Source of the DNA: a virus
Direction: 5' to 3' (one strand)
DNA length: 23,769 nt
IMG/VR virus record: IMGVR_UViG_3300029952_001371
Location: 1 to 23,769 of that record
Below, piece after piece: positions 6,848-14,622 of the stretch. Numbering within the stretch: position 1 is the stretch's first letter; each line of letters opens with the position of its first letter. A model generated the notes under the pieces. It worked only from the letters and a program-made list of their open reading frames with translations. It ran no database searches and was not told where the DNA came from. Position numbers and translations under genes: made by a program.

Positions 6848-9103
6848 ATGGACACTAAATCTAATCCGTTAATTAGAAATTTAATCGATATGAGTTTTAC
6901 CACAGCTTTGCAATTAAAGCAAACTACGATTACAATTGAACATATTTTACATTCGGTTTTTATGGATCAGGGTGTAAGCAATTATTTTAGGGAAAAAGGT
7001 GTCGATGTACAATTATTAATGTCGGAATTGTATAAATTTATCCAACAGCAAACGCCATATTTGCAAAATAAAATGTTCAGTAATAATGACGATCCAAATA
7101 TTATGACGGGTCAAATTACGGCTGCAACGCAAAAAATTCTGCTTGATGCAGTATTATCCGCAAAAAATGTCGGGGAAAATCTTTCATATTTTCATTTATT
7201 GGACACAATTTTTTCTAACGCCGAATCTTATGCTAGTTATTTTATGGCGAAATACGGAATTAATAAACAAATGATTGCTGAATTGGCGACACTTTCCCTA
7301 GATGCAAATAAAACAGTATTTGAAGAATTTTGTGTTAATTTGAATGAAAAGGTTAAAAAAGATTCGGATCCTCTAATTGGTAGGAAGGCTGAATTATTTA
7401 CGATCGCTCACACACTTTCCAAGAAACGGAAATCAAATGTTTTACTTACCGGAGAACCTGGTGTAGGTAAGAGTCAATTAATTGAAGGTCTTGCACAAAA
7501 TATTAATACGGGAAAAGTACCAAATACATTAAAGAATAAAATTATTTATAGTTTAGATGTCGGTTCGGTATTGGCTGGATGTAAATTTAGAGGTGATTTT
7601 GAAGGAAAAATTAAATCTATTTTGGCCGAATTAGTAAAAACACCTAATGCCATTTTATTTGTTGATGAAGCCCATCAAGTTAGTGCAGGAGAAGGAAATT
7701 CTGGGAATGGGTTGGGTTTCGCCGCAATGTTAAAGCCTGAATTGAGTCGTGGTAGAATTAAGGTAATTGCCGCTACAACTTGGGAAGGATATCGAAAGAC
7801 ATTTGAAAAAGATTCAGCTCTAATGAGACGATTTAGGGTTGTAAAAATTGACGAGCCAACTATTGAGGAGTCTATTTTGATTCTTAACGGGTTGAAATCG
7901 GGCTTAGAAAAATTTCATAATTGCAAAATTGATAAAGAAGCAATTAAAACAGCAGTAGAACTTTCAGTAAAATATCAAAAAGATCGCCAATTGCCAGACA
8001 AGGCAATTGATATTATTGATGCCGCATGTGCAAGAAAGCAGGTCAACGAAGATAAAAATCGAAGTGTAAACAAGAAAGACATTATTTTGGAAATTACAGA
8101 ATTAACTGGAATTCCAATAAAAGACGAAATTACCAGTGTATCTAAAAATATTTTAACTATTGGCGATGAACTAAAGTCAAAAGTATTCCATCAGGAAAAA
8201 GCAATTGACTCAGTTTATAAATCATTGGTTATTTCACAATCCGGATTACGAGATCCAAATCGGCCAATTGGATCATTTTTATTTACTGGTCCGTCGGGTG
8301 TTGGAAAATCTTTTGCCGCAAAGCAGATCGCGATTAGTATGAATATGCATTTTCTTAAATATGATATGAGTGAATATCAGGCAGAACATGCCATATCCTT
8401 ACTTATTGGGGCACCTCCGGGATATAAGGGATTTGGTGACTCTGGATCTGGAGAAGGTAAACTAATCAATGATCTGATTAAATATCCCAATTCTGTACTT
8501 TTATTGGATGAAGTTGAAAAAGCAAATTCGAATATTTTTTCATTATTATTGCAAATGTTGGATGAAGGAACAATTACGAGTGCAGGTGGAAAAACAGCAG
8601 ATTGTCGTAATACAATTATTATTATGTCTAGTAATTTAGGCAATAAAGAGTCAATGAAAAGCAAGTTAGGGTTTGATAATTCGTTAACTGGTAAAAGTGA
8701 AGCTGGTAAGGCAGTAGATTCATTTTTTCTGACTGAAATTCGAGGACGAATTACCGATATTATTGAGTTTAATAAATTAGATTCAATTAGTTATCGTAGA
8801 ATTGTATTAGAAAAATTTAGCAAAATGGCTAACCTACTATTGGATAAAAAAGTAACTATTATTCCGACGGAAAATTTAATCACAAAAATTCTTGATATGA
8901 ATAATGAAAAACAATATGGTGCCAGAAAAATTGATGGAATTGTAAATTCATTAGTTAAATACCCATTATCAATTGAATTATTACAAGGTAATATTATTAA
9001 TGGTAGCAATGTGGTGATTGATTGGAAAGATAATGAACTTAGTATTTCTGCTGGGAATAAGGCGATAAATATAACCAGAAAAGAAAATATTTTAGAGGAG
9101 TAA
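6848..9103 (+). CDS. ClpA-like AAA+ unfoldase (two ATPase domains)
   Basis: A 751-residue ATP-dependent unfoldase. It has a Clp N-domain (about 1-150), a first AAA+ module with Walker A GEPGVGKS (202-209) and Walker B ILFVDEAH (269-276), and a second with Walker A GPSGVGKS (481-488), Walker B LLLDE (551-555) and sensor-2 GAR (691-693). Length and the lack of a ClpB coiled-coil insertion match ClpA (about 758). In the place of the ClpP-docking IGL/IGF loop it has LGF (607-609), so it may dock on host ClpP. I chose ATG 6848 because an AAGGGA site lies 4 bp upstream; an in-frame ATG at 6833 has none and nearly coincides with the predicted transcript start. No phage protease subunit is visible in the window. 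Confidence 0.88.
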   Translation: MDTKSNPLIRNLIDMSFTTALQLKQTTITIEHILHSVFMDQGVSNYFREKGVDVQLLMSELYKFIQQQTPYLQNKMFSNNDDPNIMTGQITAATQKILLDAVLSAKNVGENLSYFHLLDTIFSNAESYASYFMAKYGINKQMIAELATLSLDANKTVFEEFCVNLNEKVKKDSDPLIGRKAELFTIAHTLSKKRKSNVLLTGEPGVGKSQLIEGLAQNINTGKVPNTLKNKIIYSLDVGSVLAGCKFRGDFEGKIKSILAELVKTPNAILFVDEAHQVSAGEGNSGNGLGFAAMLKPELSRGRIKVIAATTWEGYRKTFEKDSALMRRFRVVKIDEPTIEESILILNGLKSGLEKFHNCKIDKEAIKTAVELSVKYQKDRQLPDKAIDIIDAACARKQVNEDKNRSVNKKDIILEITELTGIPIKDEITSVSKNILTIGDELKSKVFHQEKAIDSVYKSLVISQSGLRDPNRPIGSFLFTGPSGVGKSFAAKQIAISMNMHFLKYDMSEYQAEHAISLLIGAPPGYKGFGDSGSGEGKLINDLIKYPNSVLLLDEVEKANSNIFSLLLQMLDEGTITSAGGKTADCRNTIIIMSSNLGNKESMKSKLGFDNSLTGKSEAGKAVDSFFLTEIRGRITDIIEFNKLDSISYRRIVLEKFSKMANLLLDKKVTIIPTENLITKILDMNNEKQYGARKIDGIVNSLVKYPLSIELLQGNIINGSNVVIDWKDNELSISAGNKAINITRKENILEE

Positions 9104-9110
9104 TTCACTT

Positions 9111-9287
9111 ATGGCAAAATTGGTTTCAAACAAGGTAACACTTGAATTATCGACAATTATTAAAGATTTTGACGATGTTACCACAGCAGAAAAAATGTTG
9201 GAATTAACTAATGAACAAAAATTAACCTTGATTCAAACATTGGAAGCAATTATTTCGAATAATTCGGTGATTGTGGAGATTGCGTAA
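9111..9287 (+). CDS. Small unknown protein, 58 residues
   Basis: ATG 9111 to the TAA at 9285-9287, preceded by GAGGAG at 9095-9100 and followed by the next gene with a TAATG overlap. The product begins MAKLVSNKVTLELS and is predicted to be mostly helical, with acidic and hydrophobic residues in the pattern of a small amphipathic bundle. It sits between the unfoldase and a beta-rich protein and is translationally coupled to the latter. I recognise no family; it might be an adaptor or a small structural protein, but nothing in the sequence decides this. Confidence 0.7.
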   Translation: MAKLVSNKVTLELSTIIKDFDDVTTAEKMLELTNEQKLTLIQTLEAIISNNSVIVEIA

Positions 9288-9718
9288 TGTCAAAAAATGA
9301 TTTTGGTTGTGTTATTATCGAGGGTCTAGATTATAGTGGTGGAATCGGTAATTCTCGCCGTAAATCAAATGTAATAACAGAACCAGTTAAAGGTCCTGGG
9401 TTGCAACCCAGGACCAATGGCCAGCAAACTATTCAAATTCAAACATCAAATTTTTCGGGAAATGTTATCATAGAAGCCACCTTGTCAAGAGATCCATTTC
9501 AAGGACCGTGGTCAGCGATACCATTAATTAATGGTATGAATGGTGAATCTGCAATTCAATTGACCTATATATATCCGATGTCGGTAGTTAATGTTCAAAA
9601 TTCAGGACGAACTATTAAAACAAATAAAATTTATAATATTGTCGGTCAATATTCCTGGATTAGAGCAAATATTTCAAATATATCAAATGGAATTTTACAA
9701 TCAATTAAAGTTGCTTAA
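9287..9718 (+). CDS. Beta-rich protein, possible minor virion component
   Basis: A 143-residue protein starting in a TAATG overlap with the preceding gene. It is rich in alternating polar and hydrophobic residues (NVIIEATLS, TIQIQTSN, SWIRANISN) and glycine/proline turns, as in a beta-sandwich. The phrase of the type NVIIEATLSRDP...GPW followed by a short PLI resembles small beta-sandwich proteins found among phage virion genes. It has no catalytic motif that I can see. Decoration or adaptor function is a guess; expression as a protein is well supported by codon continuity and coupling. Confidence 0.65.
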   Translation: MSKNDFGCVIIEGLDYSGGIGNSRRKSNVITEPVKGPGLQPRTNGQQTIQIQTSNFSGNVIIEATLSRDPFQGPWSAIPLINGMNGESAIQLTYIYPMSVVNVQNSGRTIKTNKIYNIVGQYSWIRANISNISNGILQSIKVA

Positions 9719-9745
9719 ATAAGTTTTTAAAATAAGGAAAAAATA

Positions 9746-10645
9746 ATGAATATAACTCAAGAACAGGCTGATTTTCTTAGGAAGCAGCATTTACAAATTT
9801 CTATGCCTTGTTACGCGGGCATGATGTTCGCGGACACCTGCTCATCCCTTCTTCGATTTATGTTGTATGCTCAAAAAATTGGATTACCTGTATCGTTTGA
9901 TCAGATGACAAACGAATCTCTTATTCCTCGGGGAAGAAATCATCTTGTTGCTAAATTTTTAGAGAATAAAACAACAACTCATTTAATGTTTATTGATAGC
10001 GATATTGGTTTTGAACCAGAATATATTTTTAAACTATTATTATACGATAAAGATATTGTTGGTGGACTCTATCCGAAAAAGAGTCTTCCGATTGATTTTG
10101 TAGTAAATATTTCACCGGAGCAAGTTAGTAACGAGGCGGATGCTAAAGGGCAAATTAAAACAGTAAATGGATTAGTTCCAATAACTCGATTAGGTACTGG
10201 TTTTATGATGATTAAACGGGAAGTGTTCAATAAAATGATTGCAGCTTATCCTCATACAAAATTTATTAATAATGTAGGTCTTGATCCAAAATTTAATCCT
10301 TTTTGCTATGCATTGTTTGATTGTTCAATTAGTCCAGACACACATGAATACCTTTCTGAAGATTGGGAATTTTGTGCACGATATCGTGCAATTGGTGGGG
10401 AAATTTTTGCCGATCCATCAATTCGATTGAATCATAATGGAACTTTTACTTTCCCGGGTGATCCAACAAATTTATATAGGTCAATGGGTTTAACTATTGA
10501 AACAAATCCACAATTGACACCTAAAATGGCCGTTAGACCTGATGAAATTAAAGATAAGGCATCTATGTTAGCATTAAAACCAGATTTGGAATCATTAACT
10601 GCTTATGAAAAATCCAAAACCGATGTAATTAAGATAGGAGAATAA
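9746..10645 (+). CDS. GT-A fold glycosyltransferase
   Basis: A 299-residue putative glycosyltransferase. The N-terminal strand (ISMPCYAG, 18-25) resembles a nucleotide-sugar-binding start, NHLVAKFL follows, and MFIDSDIGF (81-89) holds the D-x-D (84-86) that binds the metal and sugar nucleotide. SEDWEFCARYRAIGG (203-217) is the acidic motif typical of family 2-like enzymes, and H229 in LNHNG may be a further metal ligand. Such genes are frequent in T4-like phages and can modify host surface, phage proteins or DNA; the acceptor cannot be predicted. The last about 60 residues look like a helical tail. An AAGGA ribosome binding site precedes the start, and the next gene follows after 2 bp. Confidence 0.82.
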   Translation: MNITQEQADFLRKQHLQISMPCYAGMMFADTCSSLLRFMLYAQKIGLPVSFDQMTNESLIPRGRNHLVAKFLENKTTTHLMFIDSDIGFEPEYIFKLLLYDKDIVGGLYPKKSLPIDFVVNISPEQVSNEADAKGQIKTVNGLVPITRLGTGFMMIKREVFNKMIAAYPHTKFINNVGLDPKFNPFCYALFDCSISPDTHEYLSEDWEFCARYRAIGGEIFADPSIRLNHNGTFTFPGDPTNLYRSMGLTIETNPQLTPKMAVRPDEIKDKASMLALKPDLESLTAYEKSKTDVIKIGE

Positions 10646-10647
10646 TT

Positions 10648-10842
10648 ATGCCTAGTAAAAATGAGTTAAGATTTAGTTTAGAAAAATTTTTGAAAAGTAA
10701 GGTTGGTGAAGCTGAAATTTCTACATGCGGAGATAAATTTATTTCGGATTTATTTCGAACTGCTGATTTTAGTAATACTGATAACAATGTTCGTCTCGAC
10801 GCAAGTAGGTTGATTACATCAATTTCTATGATAGATGAATAA
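10648..10842 (+). CDS. Small unknown protein, 64 residues
   Basis: Starts after a TAGGAG ribosome binding site located in the end of the glycosyltransferase gene. The product begins MPSKNELRFSLEKFLKSKV, is predicted mostly helical and slightly acidic, and has no motif that I recognise. It is the last gene before a strong terminator, so it closes the operon that includes the glycosyltransferase. Confidence 0.65.
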   Translation: MPSKNELRFSLEKFLKSKVGEAEISTCGDKFISDLFRTADFSNTDNNVRLDASRLITSISMIDE

Positions 10843-10861
10843 CTTCGATTTATATTAATGG

Positions 10862-10892
10862 AAAAAGACTGACAATTTTTGTCAGTCTTTTT
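10862..10892. terminator. Perfect 13-bp Rho-independent terminator, possibly bidirectional
   Basis: AAAAAGACTGACA (10862-10874) and TGTCAGTCTTTTT (10880-10892) pair perfectly around a 5-nt loop. T-runs arise on both strands, so it could stop transcription from either side. It separates the operon ending at 10842 from the accessory operon starting at 10917. Confidence 0.92.
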
Positions 10893-10903
10893 CATGGAAA
10901 AGA

Positions 10904-10911
10904 AATAAATA
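10904..10911 (+). promoter_or_regulatory. T4-late-like promoter box (AATAAATA)
   Basis: AATAAATA lies directly after the terminator. With T4 late spacing the start would fall at about 10917, the A of the next start codon, as at 5709. No sigma70-type -35 box is evident. Confidence 0.35.
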
Positions 10912-10916
10912 TAGAT

Positions 10917-11432
10917 ATGCGTATTGATGAATTAACTCGAAAAATTTATCTTGATTTAGATGGTGTATTGTGTGACTGCGCTCGAGCTGCGGCAGAATTC
11001 AACAATATTTCGGTTAAACAATTCACCGATGCAAAATGGGATAATGACTTTTGGATTAATGTTGTAAAAAATGCAAATTTAAAAGATTTTTTTGAAAATT
11101 TACATTGGGAATCTAATGGTAAAAAGTTAGTACAATTTCTTTTTGAAAATAATTTACAATTTGAAATTTTATCTAGCCCATGTTCATTTCCTAATACATC
11201 TTCCTGCATAAAAGGCAAAAAAATTTGGTTGCAAAAGCATGGATTGAGCAATATTCATGCAATATTTTCTTGTCATAAAGAAAAATACGCGGGTAATGGA
11301 AATATTTTGATTGATGATTTGCCTTTTAATATCTCAAAATGGAATTCTGCTGGTGGAATAGGAATTTTGCATAGTAATGACAATTATCAACGTACTTTTA
11401 AAATGCTCGGTGAAATATTTCCAAATCGATAA
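10917..11432 (+). CDS. HAD-superfamily phosphatase/nucleotidase-like protein
   Basis: A 171-residue HAD-fold protein. Motif I is DLDGVL (13-18) with D13 as nucleophile and D15 as acid/base; motif II is likely SS at 86-87; motif IV is LIDDLPFN (131-138) with D133 and D134. The small helical cap after motif I (FNNISVKQFTDAKWDNDFW) fits 5'(3')-deoxyribonucleotidase-like HAD proteins, which remove phosphate from nucleotides, though sugar or polynucleotide phosphate substrates are possible. The first residues, MRIDEL, lie before the fold begins and resemble the starts of several later genes. It opens the accessory operon. The ATG has no close Shine-Dalgarno sequence. Confidence 0.75.
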   Translation: MRIDELTRKIYLDLDGVLCDCARAAAEFNNISVKQFTDAKWDNDFWINVVKNANLKDFFENLHWESNGKKLVQFLFENNLQFEILSSPCSFPNTSSCIKGKKIWLQKHGLSNIHAIFSCHKEKYAGNGNILIDDLPFNISKWNSAGGIGILHSNDNYQRTFKMLGEIFPNR

Positions 11433-11451
11433 ATATAATTGAGGTTATTTC

Positions 11452-12096
11452 ATGCTGTTGAGTCAATTATTTGAAGATAAAGAGTATAAAACGGTTTGTA
11501 TTTTTCCTGGTGGATTTCATATTTTATCGCCTGGACATTTGTATGTTTGGAAATATTTAAAGAAAAAATTTCCCGAAGCAGATTTATACGCTGCTAGCTC
11601 AAATAAAACAACTGAAAGACCATTTTCTTTTAAAGAAAAACAATTTTTGGCTTCACAAGCCGGAATTCCTCCCAATAAATTTGTTGAAGTGAGTAATCCT
11701 TATAGAGCTATTGAGATAACTCGAAATTATGATCCAACCAGTACAATTTTAATTTTTGGTTTATCATCTAAAGATAAAGATAGATTATCAAATCCCATTA
11801 AAAAAGATGGAACATTATCATATTTGCAAGAATTACCTAGTACGGCAACACCATTATCAACATTTGATAAACATGCTTATTATGTTATTGTTCCGTCAGT
11901 TAAATATAAAATTTTGGGGCAGGAAATTTCATCTGCTAGTAAAATACGTCAAATGTATATAGATGGTAATGAGAATGAACGATCTCAAATAATTAGAGAA
12001 TTGTATCCTCGTTCAATGAAAGTTGATAAAATAAAAGAAATTCTCGATCGTGTACTTTTACAACCTAAAGAATTACATGAAAATGATTTGCCATGA
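11452..12096 (+). CDS. Nucleotidylyltransferase-like protein with altered HxGH motif
   Basis: A 214-residue protein of the cytidylyl/adenylyltransferase (NMNAT-like) superfamily. The nucleotide-binding start CIFPGGFHILSPGHL (16-30) aligns with the usual FxPxHxGH, but the first histidine is serine (SPGH, 26-29). The second signature reads ISSASKIR (159-166), close to ISSTxIR with T changed to A. Family members join a nucleotide to NMN, phosphopantetheine or sugars; the substrate here cannot be read. The His-to-Ser change may alter or weaken catalysis. Neighbouring ART-like and Nudix genes make an NAD-related role attractive, but that is inference. A GAGGT site precedes the start, and the stop overlaps the next ATG (ATGA). 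Confidence 0.7.
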   Translation: MLLSQLFEDKEYKTVCIFPGGFHILSPGHLYVWKYLKKKFPEADLYAASSNKTTERPFSFKEKQFLASQAGIPPNKFVEVSNPYRAIEITRNYDPTSTILIFGLSSKDKDRLSNPIKKDGTLSYLQELPSTATPLSTFDKHAYYVIVPSVKYKILGQEISSASKIRQMYIDGNENERSQIIRELYPRSMKVDKIKEILDRVLLQPKELHENDLP

Positions 12097-12365
12097 AAAT
12101 TTCAGAAATTAGGCAAAATTCGAAGATTATGTGGTCACACGAATTGGTTAAACCATTTGATGGATATTCAGCCTATAAACTTTCTGCATCGTTGGCGGGA
12201 TATGGAGAGGTTGGAGTATTTATCGTGCAAATAAAAGATAATATTTGGAAACCATTTTATATTTTCATCGATAAAGATTTTCCGTATAAATCTTTGAAAT
12301 TAATGTTGTTTAAAAAAATAATATCGATCGCTGGAAAAATGCATGGTAAATTCGGTAAGGAGTAA
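12093..12365 (+). CDS. Unknown 90-residue protein
   Basis: Overlaps the previous gene by ATGA. The product begins MKISEI, contains mixed alpha/beta sequence with an aromatic strand (IWKPFYIFIDK, about 56-66) and ends in a basic helix. No family is recognised. Its start shares the M-x-(hydrophobic)-x-E-(I/L) pattern of neighbouring genes. It is separated from the first ART-like gene by only 2 bp, and that gene's AAGGAG ribosome binding site lies in its last codons. Confidence 0.65.
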   Translation: MKISEIRQNSKIMWSHELVKPFDGYSAYKLSASLAGYGEVGVFIVQIKDNIWKPFYIFIDKDFPYKSLKLMLFKKIISIAGKMHGKFGKE

Positions 12366-12367
12366 AA

Positions 12368-13327
12368 ATGACACTAAAATATAAACAATTAAAACCCGGT
12401 AAAATGGTTGGATCTACATCATTCGTTAATAAAGAATTGCCGGTTAAAATTAACAAAAAATTTTCAGAGAATTATTTTGATTTGCCAAAAAGTCAACAAT
12501 TAATTTTTCGTAAAATGTGTCATTTTATTAAAATTAATTGTAGTCAATTTCTTAAATCGATTAAAAAAGCAAATAAATTTTTATATCGGGGAACATATAA
12601 TTCATCAAATGTTTTTATGGGAAATCCTAGGAAGGACAGAAAACCTTCAGATACCAACATTTTTGTTCAAAAAGATATAGATACCTTGCTAACAATTGGT
12701 GGATTTACTGCTTTGAGATCAAATAGTATTTTTTGCACAGGTGATTATGAACAAGCAGAAAGTTATGGAGAGGTTTATATTATTTTTCCTATCAATGGTT
12801 TTTCTTTTACGTGGGGTAATAACAGTGATTGGATACCCACAGATGATGATATTTTAGATAGTAATATTTATTTTAAGAAGCTATGTATTAAATTAAATCG
12901 ATTGGCCCATCTAGTCGATTTTATTGATATTCCATCGAAAAAAGATAATGATCTTAAGGATGAAATAATTGACGCATGTTATAACGCTGACCGATTTGAT
13001 TATACTTCCGTTTTAAATAATATTGATAAAAATATAAAAATTTTGAAGATAAGATTAAAGCAAGCTGATTTACTTGTTAAAAAATACTCAAATATAAATT
13101 CTACATATAGAGATTTACGATCTGTTATTGACAAATTAATAGTTTTGACACTGAATAAAAAAATTATTGCAAAAAATTTTTGTAATAAATATGAATTCTC
13201 AAAAACTAATTTATCGAAAGCTGTTAAGTCTGAAAATGAAATTTATATCAGCGGTCAATATATAGCTGTAAAATCAGAAGTATACGAAGAGATGTTAATG
13301 GAAGTTTTCAAAATAGGAGTGAAATGA
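12368..13327 (+). CDS. ART-like protein A (R-S-E signature), 319 residues
   Basis: The largest of four paralogues. Conserved blocks in order are LYRG (R74), GGFTALRSNSIFCT (111-124), YIIFPINGFSFTW (137-149) and ENEIYISGQYIAV (289-301). They match the R, S-x-S and E-x-E elements of arginine-type ADP-ribosyltransferases: R74 for NAD binding, S118-N-S120, and E289/E291 as catalytic glutamates. T4 Alt, ModA and ModB, which ADP-ribosylate host proteins, belong to this broad class. Copy A alone carries an extra about 100-residue charged helical insertion between the third and fourth blocks, and it keeps a full E-x-E. It lacks the MRLxEI-like start of the other copies. ART activity is inferred from motifs; fold prediction is needed. 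Confidence 0.6.
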   Translation: MTLKYKQLKPGKMVGSTSFVNKELPVKINKKFSENYFDLPKSQQLIFRKMCHFIKINCSQFLKSIKKANKFLYRGTYNSSNVFMGNPRKDRKPSDTNIFVQKDIDTLLTIGGFTALRSNSIFCTGDYEQAESYGEVYIIFPINGFSFTWGNNSDWIPTDDDILDSNIYFKKLCIKLNRLAHLVDFIDIPSKKDNDLKDEIIDACYNADRFDYTSVLNNIDKNIKILKIRLKQADLLVKKYSNINSTYRDLRSVIDKLIVLTLNKKIIAKNFCNKYEFSKTNLSKAVKSENEIYISGQYIAVKSEVYEEMLMEVFKIGVK

Positions 13328-13758
13328 AAAATTTAGAAGAAGCGTTAAAAATTGCTGTCGGCACAGAATTTCATTGGACTGCAAAAGTTCATCTTGCACA
13401 TTTTAATATTACTGGACCAAGATTTTATGAAATTCATAAATTGTTAGAATTAATTTATAAGTCTGGTGAAGATAGTTTTGATGGTATTGGCGAGGAATTA
13501 CGTGCTTTGGATATTTTCGCACCTTCAGATCCAACTAGATTGTTAGAATTATCAGTTTTACCGGTTCAACAGATGATTTTGCCCGCACAAGAAATGATTC
13601 ATGAATTGTTATTAGATAATGATCGTTTAATAAAAACTTTAGAAACGGTAAATGCATTGTCAAATGAGCATCTCGGATTGCAAAATTTTGTTCAGGGATT
13701 AATAGATATCCAAGAAAAGTATGCCTGGTTTCTTAGAAGCACAATTAAAGGTAGGTAA
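13324..13758 (+). CDS. Dps-like ferritin-family protein
   Basis: A 144-residue four-helix protein matching Dps in length and motifs. HFNITGPRFYEIH (27-38... with H27 and H38) parallels the Dps HWNVxGxxFxxLH signature, and D53-x-x-x-E57 supplies the other ferroxidase ligands. Dps proteins form dodecamers that oxidise and store iron using peroxide and, in some bacteria, coat DNA. The basic N-terminal tail used by E. coli Dps for DNA binding is absent. The start overlaps the previous stop (ATGA) and the next gene follows directly, so it is made together with the ART-like proteins. A phage copy could limit Fenton damage to DNA or have been adopted as a structural shell; neither is shown here. Confidence 0.8.
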   Translation: MKNLEEALKIAVGTEFHWTAKVHLAHFNITGPRFYEIHKLLELIYKSGEDSFDGIGEELRALDIFAPSDPTRLLELSVLPVQQMILPAQEMIHELLLDNDRLIKTLETVNALSNEHLGLQNFVQGLIDIQEKYAWFLRSTIKGR

Positions 13759-14427
13759 ATGAAAGCATCGGAAATACTAACTCATCCATTAAAACAAGAT
13801 GATCCTGAATCATTTCGAAGGAATTTTAAAGGATTGTGGGAAACAATTGAAAATAATTGTTCAGATGCTTTGAAAAGTTATCATGATGCCGGAACTATGT
13901 TATATCGCGGAGTTAATGTTTCTAAACCAATAAAATCTTTTCTTGGTCAGAATCGAGATCAACGCAATGTGGTTTCGGGGTCAAATCCAGTTATTGGGAA
14001 AATTTGTGATTTATTAATGAAAGAGGCTGGATTTAAGGCATTACGTGGGTCAAGTATTTTTTGTGGTTCAAAATATGAGGCAGCACGTTGGGGAAGAGTA
14101 CTTTATAATATTTTTCCAATTAATGGTTTTTCATTTGCTTATTCATTAAATCATACCGGATGTTCTGCAGGTAGTTATCGTTATAGTGATTTACTTTATG
14201 AAAAAATTAAAAAGTATTACGAGTCTGATTTGATTAATGCTAAATTTCCGTTAACGAAAAGTCAACTTAAACTAGTGTCACAACAATTTGTTGACGATAA
14301 CCAAATGAATCAGACTGATTTAATTCCAGCTTTGCAATATGGCAAAGATGTTTGGATAACAGGCAGATATATTGCATTGCATTCAGCAACATATAATGCT
14401 GCATTTTCTAAAAAGGTGTTAGGATGA
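13759..14427 (+). CDS. ART-like protein B (R-S-E signature, E replaced by D), 222 residues
   Basis: Second paralogue. The blocks are LYRG (R50), GFKALRGSSIFCG (91-103), YNIFPINGFSFAY and KDVWITGRYIAL (196-207). The position of the catalytic glutamate is aspartate (D197), and the first serine of S-x-S is glycine (G97-S-S). It may therefore be inactive, altered in specificity, or a decoy. It starts MKASEI immediately after the Dps-like stop codon, and its stop overlaps the next ATG. It is the most diverged copy, with an added segment around residues 140-185. Confidence 0.58.
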   Translation: MKASEILTHPLKQDDPESFRRNFKGLWETIENNCSDALKSYHDAGTMLYRGVNVSKPIKSFLGQNRDQRNVVSGSNPVIGKICDLLMKEAGFKALRGSSIFCGSKYEAARWGRVLYNIFPINGFSFAYSLNHTGCSAGSYRYSDLLYEKIKKYYESDLINAKFPLTKSQLKLVSQQFVDDNQMNQTDLIPALQYGKDVWITGRYIALHSATYNAAFSKKVLG

Positions 14428-14612
14428 GATTAAAAGAAATAATTAGAGAAGAAGGATCATGTGGTACAAGTTCTGGTTCTATTGCAACCGTAAATACACC
14501 TTTGGGTTCTAATAGCCCAAAAGATGGGCAATTTTTTGGCGGAAATCCAAATAGTTCAATCTATACTCCTATTAAGAAAAATAGGAAGAAAAGAAAATCT
14601 GTTGTAAAATAG
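14424..14612 (+). CDS. Small Gly/Ser-rich protein with lysine-rich tail, 62 residues
   Basis: Overlaps copy B by ATGA. It begins MRLKEIIREEG, continues with a flexible stretch containing SGSIATVNTPLG, and ends with a strongly basic tail (KKNRKKRKSVVK). The composition is that of a disordered nucleic-acid-binding or internal head protein rather than an enzyme. I have seen similar SGSxATVxTPLG phrases in phage proteins of unknown role. Any packaging function is inference. Confidence 0.6.
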   Translation: MRLKEIIREEGSCGTSSGSIATVNTPLGSNSPKDGQFFGGNPNSSIYTPIKKNRKKRKSVVK

Positions 14613-14622
14613 GGGTTTTCAT

